A stretch of 64,000 nucleotides of DNA. Origin: an uncultured Sutterella sp. (GTDB lineage: Bacteria; Pseudomonadota; Gammaproteobacteria; Burkholderiales; Burkholderiaceae_F). The stretch covers positions 30,274-94,273 of the forward strand of contig UQUS01000001.1 in NCBI GenBank assembly GCA_900544335.1, read 5' to 3'. How positions within the stretch are numbered: position 1 is the first letter of the stretch; each line of letters starts with the position of its first letter. Positions 1 through 9,205 of the stretch are shown in pieces. The notes beneath the pieces are model-generated. The model made no database searches and was not told where the DNA came from. It was given only the letters and a program-made list of their open reading frames with translations. Made by a program: the position numbers and the translations under genes.

Positions 1-372
1 GGCCATCATGCGCTTGGCGTTGATTTTGTCGCCCATCAAGCGGATGGTGTCGCCGCGCGGGCCGATGAAGGCAAAACCGCTTTTTTCCACACGGTCGGCA
101 AAGTCAGCGTTTTCCGACAAAAAACCGTATCCCGGGTGGATGGCCTCGGCATCGGTGACTTCCGCAGCCGAAATAATGGCCGGGATATTGAGGTAACTCA
201 TCGAGGGCGCCGGCGGGCCGATACAAACGCTTTCATCGGCGAGCCGCACATGCATGGAATCGGCGTCGGCCGTCGAGTGAACCGCAACGGTCTTGATGTT
301 CATCGTGCGGCAGGCGCGCAGGATCCTGAGCGCTATTTCTCCGCGATTGGCGATGAGGATTTTCCCAAACAT
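1..372 (-). CDS. accC: Biotin carboxylase of acetyl-CoA carboxylase (N-terminal part only)
   Basis: The minus-strand frame runs off the left edge of the window, so only the first 124 codons are present. The start reads [18 protein letters not shown], the standard opening of biotin carboxylase, and later shows [10 protein letters not shown] of the ATP-grasp N-terminal domain. AccC carboxylates biotin on AccB with ATP and bicarbonate in the first step of fatty acid synthesis, in the cytoplasm. It starts 20 bases after the accB stop, so the two genes form the usual accBC operon. The identification is firm; the catalytic half lies outside the window. Confidence 0.95.
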   Translation of the reverse strand, partial: MFGKILIANRGEIALRILRACRTMNIKTVAVHSTADADSMHVRLADESVCIGPPAPSMSYLNIPAIISAAEVTDAEAIHPGYGFLSENADFADRVEKSGFAFIGPRGDTIRLMGDKINAKRMMA

Positions 373-392
373 TCCCTGACAGTCCGAACGGG

Positions 393-845
393 TTAGCGGC
401 GGATTTCAAACAGCGGCTGGCCGAATTCAACCGGATCGCCGTTTTCAACGAGAACCTTGACGATTTCACCGTCAAACTCGGCCTCGATTTCGTTAAGTAG
501 CTTCATGGCCTCGATGATGCAGACGGTTTCACCGGCACGAACCTTTTGTCCGACGGAAACAAAGGGTTTGGCTCCCGGGGACGGCGCACGGTAAAACGTG
601 CCGACCATCGGGGCATTGATGGTTTCGGTTGCCGGAGTTGCAACGGGCGTTTCTACCTTGGCTCCCGGCGCCGGTCCTGTCGGTTGTGCCAAAGGCGTAA
701 CCGTATACACGGGGGAAGCCTGCGTACGAATGCCATCGGGACTGTTGACGATGCGAACGCGATCTTCGCCTTCGGTTAAATCGATTTCGGAAATTCCGGC
801 TTCCTTTAATAAATCGATAATGCTTTTGAGTTTGCGCAGGTCCAT
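393..845 (-). CDS. accB: Biotin carboxyl carrier protein of acetyl-CoA carboxylase
   Basis: This 150-residue protein carries biotin between AccC and the carboxyltransferase in malonyl-CoA synthesis. It begins [18 protein letters not shown], followed by a Pro/Ala/Thr-rich linker at about residues 42-78 and a C-terminal biotinyl domain. The biotin-accepting lysine is K115 in [15 protein letters not shown]. The frame is open five codons further upstream, but the ATG at 845 gives the family's normal N-terminus. The downstream partner is accC. Confidence 0.96.
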   Translation of the reverse strand: MDLRKLKSIIDLLKEAGISEIDLTEGEDRVRIVNSPDGIRTQASPVYTVTPLAQPTGPAPGAKVETPVATPATETINAPMVGTFYRAPSPGAKPFVSVGQKVRAGETVCIIEAMKLLNEIEAEFDGEIVKVLVENGDPVEFGQPLFEIRR

Positions 846-865
846 AACGTCATCCCACAATGCAA

Positions 866-889
866 ACGCCGAACACGGCGTCTTTTTTT
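866..889 (+). terminator. Hairpin with T-run in the accB leader
   Basis: The six-base arm ACGCCG and its complement CGGCGT enclose an AACA loop and are followed on the plus strand by C and seven T. On that strand it has the form of an intrinsic terminator, although no plus-strand gene precedes it here. In the accB transcript the same bases form a leader hairpin about 20 bases before the start codon. It could block antisense transcription or act in the leader; which is not decidable from sequence. Confidence 0.35.
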
Positions 890-1015
890 CGGAATTATCG
901 GCAATTGAGGCTAATTTCGCCTATCTTGTCGCAAGCAATTCCTATAAGTTCTTTAGGCCGAATCATATACAAAAGCGGGAAAAACGACAAAAATGCGCAA
1001 TCGGTGACCGAAAAA

Positions 1016-1621
1016 TCACGGTAAAACAAGAACTTCGGCCAGGTTTTCGGCGCTGATTCGACCCGAGGCCTCCCAGGGACTTTGCCAGGCATCGGGGGTG
1101 CGTTTCCGAGGATTGCGGGATTTGAAGTGTTTCGGGAAGATTTCGATGCGGATGGCCTCAAAATCGCCGCAGATGTCGTTTTTTAGTAAAAAACCGAAAG
1201 TGAGGTCTTGTTTTCCGACCGGGCTCGGTTCGTCATCGATGGCTTGAGCGTCGATGCCTGCATCCAAAAGAAAGAGAAGAACGCTCTTGGCGTCGTCTTC
1301 AAAAACTTCGATGCGAATACTCGTTTCCGGGCCGGCGCACCCGTTTAGGACGGCACCGCACAGCCAGGCATCAAAGGGGGTCAGCAAACGCAAGGCTTTT
1401 AAGGCGCAAAGGCGCTTCTCATGTAAAAGGCTTTCGTGGTCCCGGGGCTTGAAGGTGGCCCACGTTTCGCGTACGGCCGATTCCAAAACATCGGACCGAA
1501 TACGAATTCCGTTTTCGTTTTGGGCGCAGTCGCGCGCCGCGGCCCAAGGCGTTCCGTCTAAAACAACGGATTCGGCAGCCGATAAAGCCGCTTGACGCAA
1601 AAGACGCGATTGGATATCCAT
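1016..1621 (-). CDS. Conserved nucleotidyltransferase-like protein of unknown function
   Basis: This is a 201-residue protein if translated from the ATG at 1621; the longer open frame to 1741 would overlap mpl. I see an N-terminal helical part (residues 1-85) and a central stretch with FDAWLCGAVLNGCAG and SVLLFLLDAGID, which resembles a small nucleotidyltransferase-like family often found beside mpl in betaproteobacteria. I recognise that resemblance only from memory of the family pattern and see no complete catalytic signature. It is transcribed divergently from mpl with 58 bases between the start codons. Substrate and role are unknown. Confidence 0.6.
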   Translation of the reverse strand: MDIQSRLLRQAALSAAESVVLDGTPWAAARDCAQNENGIRIRSDVLESAVRETWATFKPRDHESLLHEKRLCALKALRLLTPFDAWLCGAVLNGCAGPETSIRIEVFEDDAKSVLLFLLDAGIDAQAIDDEPSPVGKQDLTFGFLLKNDICGDFEAIRIEIFPKHFKSRNPRKRTPDAWQSPWEASGRISAENLAEVLVLP

Positions 1622-1679
1622 AGACTTTTTTTCGGGCGGTACAATCCGCTTTTCTTTGACTGATTTTAGACACTTTCCG

Positions 1680-3020
1680 ATGCACATCCATATTCTCGGT
1701 ATTTGCGGCACATTCATGGGGGGCGTTGCCCAGTTGGCCATCCAAGCCGGTCATACGGTCACCGGCTCCGATCAGAACGTCTATCCGCCGATGAGCGATC
1801 AACTTGCGGCGGCCGGGGTGCGCATCGAACAAGGATACTTAGCCGACCAATTGGCCATCAAACCCGACCTTTGGGTGGTCGGCAATGCCGTCAGTCGCGG
1901 CAATCCCCTCCTAGAGGCCATTCTCAATGCCGGGGAGCGGTACACGTCCGGTCCACAGTGGATGAGCGAAAATGTCTTACAAGGGCGCCATGTCCTTGCC
2001 GTTGCCGGAACGCACGGAAAAACAACGACCACATCCCTTTTAGCGTGGATTTTGCATTTTGCGGGAATGAACCCGGGATTTTTAGTCGGCGGCGTTCCGA
2101 CCGATTTCGGTCACTCGGCGCAACTCGGGACGGGAAAGACCTTTGTAATCGAGGGCGATGAGTACGACACGTGTTTTTGCGATAAGCGCAGTAAGTTTGT
2201 CCACTACAGACCGCGCACCGTGATTCTTAATAATCTGGAATACGATCACGCCGATATCTTCGAGAACATCGAGGCCATTGAAAAGCAATTTCATCACCTC
2301 GTAAGAACCATTCCCTCCGAAGGGCTAGTGATTTCCAACGCCAAGTCCGAGGCGCTCGAGCGCGTCTTAAAAATGGGGCTTTGGAGTCGCTTGGAGCGCT
2401 TTGACGACGCCGGCGGGTGGTCTTTAGATGAGCAGGGTTCGGTTTTTAAGGCAGGGAAAAAGCTCGGAACGCTCGAGATTGCACTTTCCGGGCATCACAA
2501 CCGCTTAAATGCCCTCGCTGCCCTGGCGGCCTCATGCGATGTCGGCGTGTCGCCAAGTTTGGCCCTGGAGGCGCTTTCGCATTTTTCGGGTGTCAAACGG
2601 CGCTTGGAAGTGAAGGGAGTAAAGCGCGGTGTGACCGTGATTGATGATTTTGCGCATCATCCGACGGCAATCCGTGAGACGATTGCGGCACTACGGTCTC
2701 GTATGTCCGGAAAGGGTCGCATTCTTGCTGTGTTCGAGCCTCGCAGTAATACGATGAAACTCGGAACGATGAAAGATAAACTCGCCGATTCCCTTTCCGG
2801 TGCCGATAGGGTTTACTGCTACAGCGGAACCAGGGTCGGTTGGAATGCGGCCGAGGCACTTGCCCCCCTAGCGCAAAAAGTGCAGTGTTTTTCAGGCGAT
2901 ATTGCGCCGCTTGTGGCGGCCGTGGCCTCCGAAGCGCATCCGGGTGATGCGATTTTGTGCATGAGTAACGGAGCGTTTTGCGGGGTGCAGGATAAGCTTC
3001 TCGCGGCACTGGCCTCATAG
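1680..3020 (+). CDS. mpl: UDP-N-acetylmuramate:L-Ala-gamma-D-Glu-meso-DAP ligase
   Basis: Mpl attaches the recycled tripeptide L-Ala-D-Glu-mDAP to UDP-MurNAc in cytoplasmic peptidoglycan recycling. The 446-residue protein has the Mur-ligase layout: an N-terminal UDP-binding domain with GICGTFMGGVAQLA, the ATP loop GTHGKTTTTSLLAW, and a C-terminal domain with DDFAHHPTAIRET and EPRSNTMKLG. The ATG at 1680 gives the family start MHIHILGICGT; an in-frame TTG eight codons earlier is less likely. No clear ribosome site precedes it. It heads a tight operon with the esterase, the RNB exonuclease and aroE. Confidence 0.94.
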   Translation: MHIHILGICGTFMGGVAQLAIQAGHTVTGSDQNVYPPMSDQLAAAGVRIEQGYLADQLAIKPDLWVVGNAVSRGNPLLEAILNAGERYTSGPQWMSENVLQGRHVLAVAGTHGKTTTTSLLAWILHFAGMNPGFLVGGVPTDFGHSAQLGTGKTFVIEGDEYDTCFCDKRSKFVHYRPRTVILNNLEYDHADIFENIEAIEKQFHHLVRTIPSEGLVISNAKSEALERVLKMGLWSRLERFDDAGGWSLDEQGSVFKAGKKLGTLEIALSGHHNRLNALAALAASCDVGVSPSLALEALSHFSGVKRRLEVKGVKRGVTVIDDFAHHPTAIRETIAALRSRMSGKGRILAVFEPRSNTMKLGTMKDKLADSLSGADRVYCYSGTRVGWNAAEALAPLAQKVQCFSGDIAPLVAAVASEAHPGDAILCMSNGAFCGVQDKLLAALAS

Positions 3021-3027
3021 ACTCCTT

Positions 3028-3603
3028 ATGCTTGGAACGGTTCTTTATTTGTACGGCTTTTTATCCGGTCCGACGGGACTGAAAGCGCGTCTTGTGCAGC
3101 AAGAATGTCAAAAGCGTTCTTTAGCGTGCCTTGTTCCGGATTTAAATGAGGAACCTACGAAGGTTTGGCAGCAAATTCTGGCGCTTTTAAAGACCTATGA
3201 GCCGGGCACAATCGGGATTGTCGCCTCAAGCCTCGGCGGGTTTTATGCCGCACGGGCCTTAGGCGACGTGGCGTGTCGAGCAGTGCTCATTAATCCTGCA
3301 ACACGCCCGTGGGACGCCATCGAGGCGTTTCTCGGAGAACAAAAAACGTCGGACGGACGCCTTGTCGTCATTAAAAAAGAGTACGCCGAGCAGTTGCGGG
3401 CGCTCAAGGCGATCCCGTTTAAAGATCCGTCCCAGGTACTCGTTGCACTTTCGACGGCAGATGAAGTTTTAAATTGGAAAGAAGCGCGCGACACGTTTTC
3501 AGACTCGCCGCTTCTGATGCTTGAAAATGCGGACCACGCGGTCAGTCACTTTGCGCGGTACGTTTCGCAGGTCATCGATTTTTTGACCGAGCGGAAAGGT
3601 TAA
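3028..3603 (+). CDS. yqiA: YqiA-type alpha/beta-hydrolase esterase
   Basis: This 191-residue protein is a small single-domain serine hydrolase. The nucleophile elbow is ASSLGGFYA at about residue 70, a candidate acid lies in LSTADEVLNW, and the histidine in NADHAVSHF, which together fit the alpha/beta-hydrolase triad. Family members are cytoplasmic esterases without a settled natural substrate. It starts 8 bases after mpl and ends 5 bases before the exonuclease, so co-translation is likely. Confidence 0.85.
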   Translation: MLGTVLYLYGFLSGPTGLKARLVQQECQKRSLACLVPDLNEEPTKVWQQILALLKTYEPGTIGIVASSLGGFYAARALGDVACRAVLINPATRPWDAIEAFLGEQKTSDGRLVVIKKEYAEQLRALKAIPFKDPSQVLVALSTADEVLNWKEARDTFSDSPLLMLENADHAVSHFARYVSQVIDFLTERKG

Positions 3604-3607
3604 AAGA

Positions 3608-5587
3608 ATGCAGCTTTTTTTTGAAGAGGACGGAAACTACAAATCCGGCGTGATTCTCAAACATGAGGGCAATGCCTATCAGGTTGAGCTTGCGAGCGGA
3701 AAACGTACGAAAGTCAAAGGAGGTCACGTTCTCTTTGAATTCGATTACAGCGGGTCGGACTTTATGGAGGCGGCTAAAAAGACCGCCTCCGAAATCGACC
3801 CTTCGTTTCTCTGGGAGGCCGCTGCCGATCAGGAAATCGACTATACGACACTGGCGACCGAGTACTTCGGATCGCCGACACCTGTTGAGCGTGCGGCAGT
3901 CTTTCTTGCCTTGCAAGGCAATCCCGTCTACTTTTATAAAAAAGGTCGGGGTGTGTTTAAACCGGCTCCGCGCGAGACACTCGAGCGGGCTTTGCAGGCA
4001 ATCGAGAGGCGTAAGAAACTTGAAGAGCACCGAAAGCAGATGACAAGCGACATGGTTGCAGGCATCCTTCCCGAGGTGATTCGTACGCAGGCCTATGCGC
4101 TCTTACTACGCCCGGACAAGAACTCCATGGAGTGGAAGGCTTTAAACGATGCCGCGAGTGTGGAGCGGATTTCGCCCTTGGCGCTCCTGCTCAAACTCGG
4201 AGCCATCACAAGCCCCTACGCCTGGCATGTTCAGGGCTTTTATTTCGAGCATTTCCCACAAGGTCAGGGATTTGCAAAAAATCTTCCGGCACCGAAGGCC
4301 TACGCCGGGGAATTGCCGCTTGCCGATGTTCAGGCCTTTTCCATCGACGATTCGTCGACAACGGAAATCGATGATGCAACGAGCATGACCGATATCGGAA
4401 ACGGACGACTGAAACTTGGGATTCACATCGCGGCGCCGGCACTTTTAATCGAAAGAGACTCGCCGCTCGATCGGGTTGCGCGAGAGCGCCTTTCGACGGT
4501 CTACGGTCCGGGAATTAAAACCACGATGCTTCCGACCGATTGGATCGAAGCGGCAAGTTTAAAAGAGGGAGCAAGTGCCCCGTGTGTTTCGCTTTATGCA
4601 GTTTTGGATGCCGAAACGATGACGGTTTTATCGACGGAGACCTGTGTGGAACGGGTTCCGATCCAGGCCAACCTCCGGTACGACACGTTCGAGCAGAACG
4701 TGACCGAGGAGGCGATTTTGTCCGAAACACTGAGCATTCCGTATGCGCGTCAAATCAGTCTTTTGTGGCGTTTTGCCAAGATGCGTCAGAAAGTGCGCGA
4801 GGATGTTCGCGGGCGCCCCGAGATGCCGCCTCGCCCGGAGTGGTATTTTGTTTTAGAGGGCGAAGGAGAAAGCGCGCGTGCACAAGTTCGTTCTCGCATG
4901 CGCGGCGCGCCGATTGATTTGGTCGTCTCCGAGTTGATGATTTTTGCGAACGAAATGTGGGGCTTGTGGCTCGAAGAGCACAACACGGCCGGTATTTACC
5001 GTAGCCAGCGCATGGGTCGCGTCAAGATGAGTACAACGCCCGGTCCCCATGACGGCTTGGGGGTGACCGCCTATGCGTGGTCGACATCTCCTTTGCGCCG
5101 GTATGTCGATTTGATGAACCAGCGACAGATTGTCCGCGTTGCGATGGGACAGTCGCCGGCCTATCAGCCCAAAGACACCGATTTATTTACGGCAGTGACA
5201 GCTTTTGAGTCCGCCTATGAGGCCTACAACGACTTTCAGCGTCGTATGGAGCGGTACTGGAGCCTTCGGTGGATTGAGCAGGAAGGAAAAACGCAAGTCA
5301 CAGCCCTCGTTGTCAAGGACGAATTGGTGCGTATCGAGGGTTTGCCGATGATGCAGCGCATTCCGGGACTGCCCGAATTAGAACGCGGACGGCGGATTTT
5401 GTTGCAGGTCCTCGGATGCGATTACATCGAACTGGTGCTCGAAACGCGGTTGGTGCAAGTGCTCGATGAAACGGAAACACTGCAAGAAGACGAGGTCGAA
5501 TCCATGACCGAGGCCTCCGAAATCAGTGATGCGCCCGAAACCGGGAATGTGGAAGCCGACGAAAAGAACGGGGAGGACTTAAAGTGA
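3608..5587 (+). CDS. RNase II/R-family 3'-5' exoribonuclease (RNB domain)
   Basis: This 659-residue protein has the RNB catalytic block, with IDDSSTTEIDDATSM at about residues 243-257 supplying the metal-binding aspartates, and STSPLRRYVDLMNQRQ near residue 490. It is shorter than RNase R (about 800 residues) and shows no obvious long basic S1 tail. The C-terminus is instead an acidic Glu/Asp-rich tail from about residue 620. It probably degrades RNA processively from the 3' end in the cytoplasm. The gene lies within mpl-yqiA-rnb-aroE and its stop overlaps the aroE start by four bases. Confidence 0.88.
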   Translation: MQLFFEEDGNYKSGVILKHEGNAYQVELASGKRTKVKGGHVLFEFDYSGSDFMEAAKKTASEIDPSFLWEAAADQEIDYTTLATEYFGSPTPVERAAVFLALQGNPVYFYKKGRGVFKPAPRETLERALQAIERRKKLEEHRKQMTSDMVAGILPEVIRTQAYALLLRPDKNSMEWKALNDAASVERISPLALLLKLGAITSPYAWHVQGFYFEHFPQGQGFAKNLPAPKAYAGELPLADVQAFSIDDSSTTEIDDATSMTDIGNGRLKLGIHIAAPALLIERDSPLDRVARERLSTVYGPGIKTTMLPTDWIEAASLKEGASAPCVSLYAVLDAETMTVLSTETCVERVPIQANLRYDTFEQNVTEEAILSETLSIPYARQISLLWRFAKMRQKVREDVRGRPEMPPRPEWYFVLEGEGESARAQVRSRMRGAPIDLVVSELMIFANEMWGLWLEEHNTAGIYRSQRMGRVKMSTTPGPHDGLGVTAYAWSTSPLRRYVDLMNQRQIVRVAMGQSPAYQPKDTDLFTAVTAFESAYEAYNDFQRRMERYWSLRWIEQEGKTQVTALVVKDELVRIEGLPMMQRIPGLPELERGRRILLQVLGCDYIELVLETRLVQVLDETETLQEDEVESMTEASEISDAPETGNVEADEKNGEDLK

Positions 5588-6393
5588 GCCGACTTTTTTA
5601 TGTCATCGGAAATCCGATTGAGCATTCGCTTTCGCCGGTCATTCACGCTGCCTTTGCACAAAAAACCGGTTTAGATATTTGCTACGAAAAGCGCCTATTT
5701 GACGTTAAGGATTTTGCCGGTCAGTTGCGCCGACTTTTGGCCTCCGAGCCCGTGTGCGGCGCCAATGTGACGGTCCCCTTTAAAAGAGAGGCCTATCAGG
5801 TTTGTACGACGATAAGCGAGAGAGCACGCCTCGCGGGAGCTGTTAATACGCTTTCCTTTCAAAAGGACGGAGGCGTTTTCGGTGACAATACGGACGGAAT
5901 CGGCTTTGTAAACGATTTAAAGCGCCTTTACGGGGGAAAGCTTTCCGAGGCACGAGTCCTTTTGCTCGGAGCAGGCGGTGCGGCGCGGGGTCTTTTGGCT
6001 GTTCTTCCGACCTGTGTTCGCGCTGTGACGGTGGCTAATCGCACCGAGGCTAAGGCCTTTGACCTTGCCGCGGCGTTCGGTGTTTGCGCCAGTTCACTGG
6101 AAGATGCAAAAAACGGCACTTGGGAAATTGTTGTCAATGCAACGAGCGCCAGTTTGTCCGGTGCGGTTCCTGCCGTCGATCCGGGGGTTTTTGCCCGCTC
6201 TCAGCTCTGCTACGACCTTATGTATGCGCGTACGGCAACGCCTTTTATGCAAGCGGCCCAAAGCGCCGGATGCCCGAACGTGTACGACGGACTCGGAATG
6301 CTCGTGGAGCAAGCGGCGGAAAGCTTTCAACTCTGGAACGAAATCCGTCCGCCCGTCGAGTCGGTTCTTGCGGCGTTGCGCGCGCCGCATTAA
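5584..6393 (+). CDS. aroE: Shikimate dehydrogenase
   Basis: AroE reduces 3-dehydroshikimate to shikimate with NADPH in aromatic amino acid synthesis. The 269-residue protein shows the substrate-binding GNPIEHSLSPVIHAAF at residues 9-24, the catalytic lysine in NVTVPFKREAY, NTDGIGF, and the nucleotide-binding GAGGAARGLL. It starts at a GTG whose bases overlap the preceding stop (GTGA), which implies translational coupling. Length and motifs are normal. Confidence 0.95.
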   Translation: MSRLFYVIGNPIEHSLSPVIHAAFAQKTGLDICYEKRLFDVKDFAGQLRRLLASEPVCGANVTVPFKREAYQVCTTISERARLAGAVNTLSFQKDGGVFGDNTDGIGFVNDLKRLYGGKLSEARVLLLGAGGAARGLLAVLPTCVRAVTVANRTEAKAFDLAAAFGVCASSLEDAKNGTWEIVVNATSASLSGAVPAVDPGVFARSQLCYDLMYARTATPFMQAAQSAGCPNVYDGLGMLVEQAAESFQLWNEIRPPVESVLAALRAPH

Positions 6394-6433
6394 AAAGGGC
6401 GATTGTTTTCTTTTTGTTTGAATTTAAACGTTT

Positions 6434-6471
6434 TTTCAGGTGCCGTCCTCCTCGCGGTACGACCCCTGAAA
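6434..6471 (+). other. Stable hairpin between aroE and mgtE
   Basis: TTTCAGG (6434-6440) pairs perfectly with CCTGAAA (6465-6471), and an inner stem TGCCGT/GCGGTA (6441-6446, 6454-6459) stacks on it. No T-run follows on either strand. It may end the aroE transcript with help from Rho or lie in the leader of mgtE. A TATAAT hexamer sits just downstream at 6476-6481 but lacks a good -35 partner. Confidence 0.35.
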
Positions 6472-6567
6472 GCCGTATAATTTCGATTCCCCCCAAGTAA
6501 GGCGCATTCGTTTCAATCGTTGTAAAGAATAACCGACTCCGGAATCACTCCTTTCGGGAGCTGTCTG

Positions 6568-8067
6568 ATGTGCGAAAGTGAACTTGAAAAAAAAGAGCCT
6601 GACGTGCACAGCCCCGATACCGGGGAGGTTTCCGCGTTGGCGCCCGAAGAAGCCAGTCTGGCCCTGTCTCAAATCACGCAGGTTATCGAGCGGGAAGAGC
6701 AAAACGGAACTCGGCAGACAACCGATCCGGAGCATCCGCTTGCCAAGCCTTTGAGCAATCAGGCCAAAGCGGACCTGCGAGAAATCTTAAAGACACTTCA
6801 CCCGGCCGACGTTGCGTATGTGCTCGAGGCGCTCCCGCCCGATGACCGTCTGGCCGTTTGGCAACTCGTCGATCACGAAGACGAAGGCGACGTGCTCGTC
6901 GAAGTGAGCGACGGCGTGCGCGAAACGCTCATTGAGGCGATGACGTCCGATGAGCTCGTCGATGCCGTCGAGACCCTCGATACGGACGAAATCGCCGACA
7001 TCGTGCAGGACTTGCCGCCCGATGTGGTCGCGGAAGTGCAAGAGGGCTTGTCGCATGAAGAGCGTGCGCAGTTGCGCGCGGCGATGAGTTATCCGGAAAA
7101 CAGCGTCGGTGCGCGCATGGACTTTGAGATGATTTCGGTTCGGGAAGATATCACGCTCGAAGCGGTTTTAAAGTACTTGCACCGGTTTGAAAATCTTCCA
7201 GACCACACTGACCAACTTTTCGTCGTCGATCGCAAGGGGCAGTTTCTCGGCGTCCTTCCCGTCAGCTTGATTTTGGTGCACGAGTCGTTCGTGACCGTCT
7301 CGGATTTGGTTCAGACAGACATTCTGACCTTAAACCCCTTGGATAACGCCGAGGATGCGGCGCACGCTTTCGAACGCTATGACCTTGTAAGTGCCCCGGT
7401 TGTCGACGAGGCAGGGCGCCTTGTCGGACGTTTGACAGTTAACGACGTACTCGATGTGATTCAGGAAGGCAACAACGAAGACGTTTTGGCCTCGGTCGGT
7501 TTAAGTGACGAGCAAGATATCTTTGGTAACGTCTGGGAAACGGCCAAGAGCCGGTGGCTCTGGCTCGGAGTGAACCTATGTACGGCGTTTTTCGCCTCAC
7601 GCGTGGTCAACGCGTTTGACGGAACCATCGAACGCGTGGTGGCCTTGGCTGCCTTAATGCCTGTTGTGGCCGGAATGGCCGGCAATTCCGGGAACCAGAC
7701 GCTTACGCTTCTCGTGCGTTCGCTCGCGATGGGTCAAGTGACCCGTTCCAATGAACAAGATCTCATTTACAAAGAAGTTTGGATTTCGGTTATTAACGGA
7801 CTCGTCTGGGGCGCGATTGCCGGTCTTTTTGTTTGGCTCCTTTATTTTGATAGTCCCTACGGGAAAACGCTCGGCTTTGTAATGTTCCTGGCGATGGTTC
7901 TTAACTTTGTTCTCGGGGCCGTTGTGGGACTTGCCGTTCCGCTCCTTTTAAAGTACTTCGGACGAGATCCGGCCTTAGGCGGGTCGGTCTTACTGACCTT
8001 CTCGACCGATTCCGGAGGCTTTTTAATTTTCCTGGGTCTGGCGACGCTGTTTTTCCCGACCGGGTAG
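6568..8067 (+). CDS. mgtE: MgtE-family magnesium channel/transporter
   Basis: This 499-residue inner-membrane protein imports Mg2+. The layout is that of MgtE: an acidic N-terminal helical domain (about residues 65-185, with ADVAYVLEALPPDDRLAVW), two CBS domains (about 190-315), and a C-terminal membrane domain of five hydrophobic segments starting at WLWLGVNLCTAFFASRVV. The segment MPVVAGMAGNSGNQTLTL is the conserved pore-region signature. It is preceded by a 174-base leader with a hairpin and stands alone. In known homologues the N and CBS domains sense cytosolic Mg2+. Confidence 0.94.
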   Translation: MCESELEKKEPDVHSPDTGEVSALAPEEASLALSQITQVIEREEQNGTRQTTDPEHPLAKPLSNQAKADLREILKTLHPADVAYVLEALPPDDRLAVWQLVDHEDEGDVLVEVSDGVRETLIEAMTSDELVDAVETLDTDEIADIVQDLPPDVVAEVQEGLSHEERAQLRAAMSYPENSVGARMDFEMISVREDITLEAVLKYLHRFENLPDHTDQLFVVDRKGQFLGVLPVSLILVHESFVTVSDLVQTDILTLNPLDNAEDAAHAFERYDLVSAPVVDEAGRLVGRLTVNDVLDVIQEGNNEDVLASVGLSDEQDIFGNVWETAKSRWLWLGVNLCTAFFASRVVNAFDGTIERVVALAALMPVVAGMAGNSGNQTLTLLVRSLAMGQVTRSNEQDLIYKEVWISVINGLVWGAIAGLFVWLLYFDSPYGKTLGFVMFLAMVLNFVLGAVVGLAVPLLLKYFGRDPALGGSVLLTFSTDSGGFLIFLGLATLFFPTG

Positions 8068-8100
8068 GATTGTTAAGTTCTGTTAGGTTTCATTTCGTTC

Positions 8101-8134
8101 CGCGAACAAAGGGAATGATTCCTTTTGTTTCGCG
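8101..8134 (+). other. Imperfect hairpin after mgtE
   Basis: CGCGAACAAAGGGAAT and its near-complement ATTCCTTTTGTTTCGCG form a long stem with one bulge and one wobble. It lies 33 bases after the mgtE stop and 57 bases before the next start, so it may be a transcript end or a leader element of the lipoprotein gene. The absence of a T-run argues against a simple intrinsic terminator. Confidence 0.35.
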
Positions 8135-8191
8135 CTAAAGTGTGTGCAGACGGACGAAGAGTCGTTTGTTCGGGCACTGCGGAGAAGTCAC

Positions 8192-8716
8192 ATGGATAAG
8201 AAAATTGTCATGAGTGCCGTTGCGGCAAGTCTGGTCCTTTTAAGCGGATGCCAGAGCACGGGAGATACGTATCGGGCCGATACGTACTATGCCGGGTCCG
8301 TGAATCAGGCTCAGGAAGTTAAAACCGTTCAAATCGTTGCAATTTTGCCGGCTCGCGTGGCTGTGCCTAACCGTGATGATCGCTCGCAGGCGCAGGCCGT
8401 GGGTGCCGTCCTCGGTGCCTTGGCCGGCATTGCTATCGGCAATCAGGTCCACAATGCCGGTCGTTCCGATCGCATGATCGGCGGTGTGGCAGGCGGCCTT
8501 GCCGGTATGACACTCGCCGGTGCCGGGTCGGGTAACGAAAACCTCGTCGACGGGGTACAGATTACCTTCCGGTACGACGATAAACTCTTTAACTCGGCGC
8601 AGGTCGGTCGTGTTTGTGAGTTCAAGCCGGGGACGGCCATCATGGTCTCGCCGAGTCCGAACGAAACGCGTATTCAGCCGAACAATCCGGGCGGATGCCC
8701 GAAGACGACTCGTTAA
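8192..8716 (+). CDS. SlyB/Pcp-like glycine-zipper outer-membrane lipoprotein
   Basis: The 174-residue precursor has a lipoprotein signal ending LVLLSGC, so residue C20 is the predicted lipidated cysteine. The mature part contains a glycine-zipper membrane segment (AVGAVLGALAGIAIGNQ, then GGVAGGLAGM) like SlyB, Pcp and the 17-kDa antigens, followed by a small C-terminal domain. Such proteins sit in the outer membrane and help envelope stability. The ATG at 8192 has a GGAGAAG ribosome site; the open frame reaches 16 codons further upstream but lacks one. The next gene follows after 12 bases with its own AAGGAGG. Confidence 0.85.
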   Translation: MDKKIVMSAVAASLVLLSGCQSTGDTYRADTYYAGSVNQAQEVKTVQIVAILPARVAVPNRDDRSQAQAVGAVLGALAGIAIGNQVHNAGRSDRMIGGVAGGLAGMTLAGAGSGNENLVDGVQITFRYDDKLFNSAQVGRVCEFKPGTAIMVSPSPNETRIQPNNPGGCPKTTR

Positions 8717-8728
8717 GGAGGCGTTCTT

Positions 8729-9193
8729 ATGAAAAAAACGTTGTTGATGTTGGCGATGCTCGCCACGGCGCCCTTTGCCATCGCACAGACGGTTCCGCCG
8801 GACTATCCGGCCCAGCAAGACCGCTCCTTGGAAGCGCAAATTGAGTCGGTTCGCTTAAATTACGAAGACGTTAAAGCCAAAGCCGAGCAAAAGCTTGCGC
8901 AGGAAAAGGCTGCGGCTCAAAAGGCCAAAGCCCAGGAGGCTGCTCGCAAGGCCGCCGCTGCCAAGAAGCTTGCGGCACAAAAGAGGGCCGCGCAATTGAA
9001 GGCTCAGGCCCGTGCCGACAAGCTTGAAAAGCGTGCCGATGAGAGCGCAGAACTGGATTTGCAATTAAAGCGCTTAAAGGTGCGTCAGGCCACGGCCGGA
9101 ACCGAGGTTAAGGAAGCCGTTGCCGCCGAGAAGGTCAAGCGCGCGAGCGAGCTTGTCGATGCCGAACTGAAAAAGGCAACGGAACAAAAGTAA
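8729..9193 (+). CDS. Secreted Ala/Lys-rich coiled-coil protein, function unknown
   Basis: The 154-residue protein begins with a clear signal peptide, MKKTLLMLAMLATAPFAIAQ. The rest is an almost uninterrupted charged helix rich in Ala, Lys, Glu and Gln (about residues 38-150, for example KAAAAKKLAAQKRAAQLK), with no cysteines or enzymatic motif. It is probably a periplasmic coiled coil. It appears co-transcribed with the preceding glycine-zipper lipoprotein, suggesting an envelope role. I do not recognise the family. Confidence 0.7.
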   Translation: MKKTLLMLAMLATAPFAIAQTVPPDYPAQQDRSLEAQIESVRLNYEDVKAKAEQKLAQEKAAAQKAKAQEAARKAAAAKKLAAQKRAAQLKAQARADKLEKRADESAELDLQLKRLKVRQATAGTEVKEAVAAEKVKRASELVDAELKKATEQK

Positions 9194-9205
9194 GGAACTT
9201 CGATG

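Noticed and set aside
1622..1741. Upstream extension of the nucleotidyltransferase-like gene
   Set aside because: It runs into the mpl coding region on the opposite strand and adds no family-like residues.
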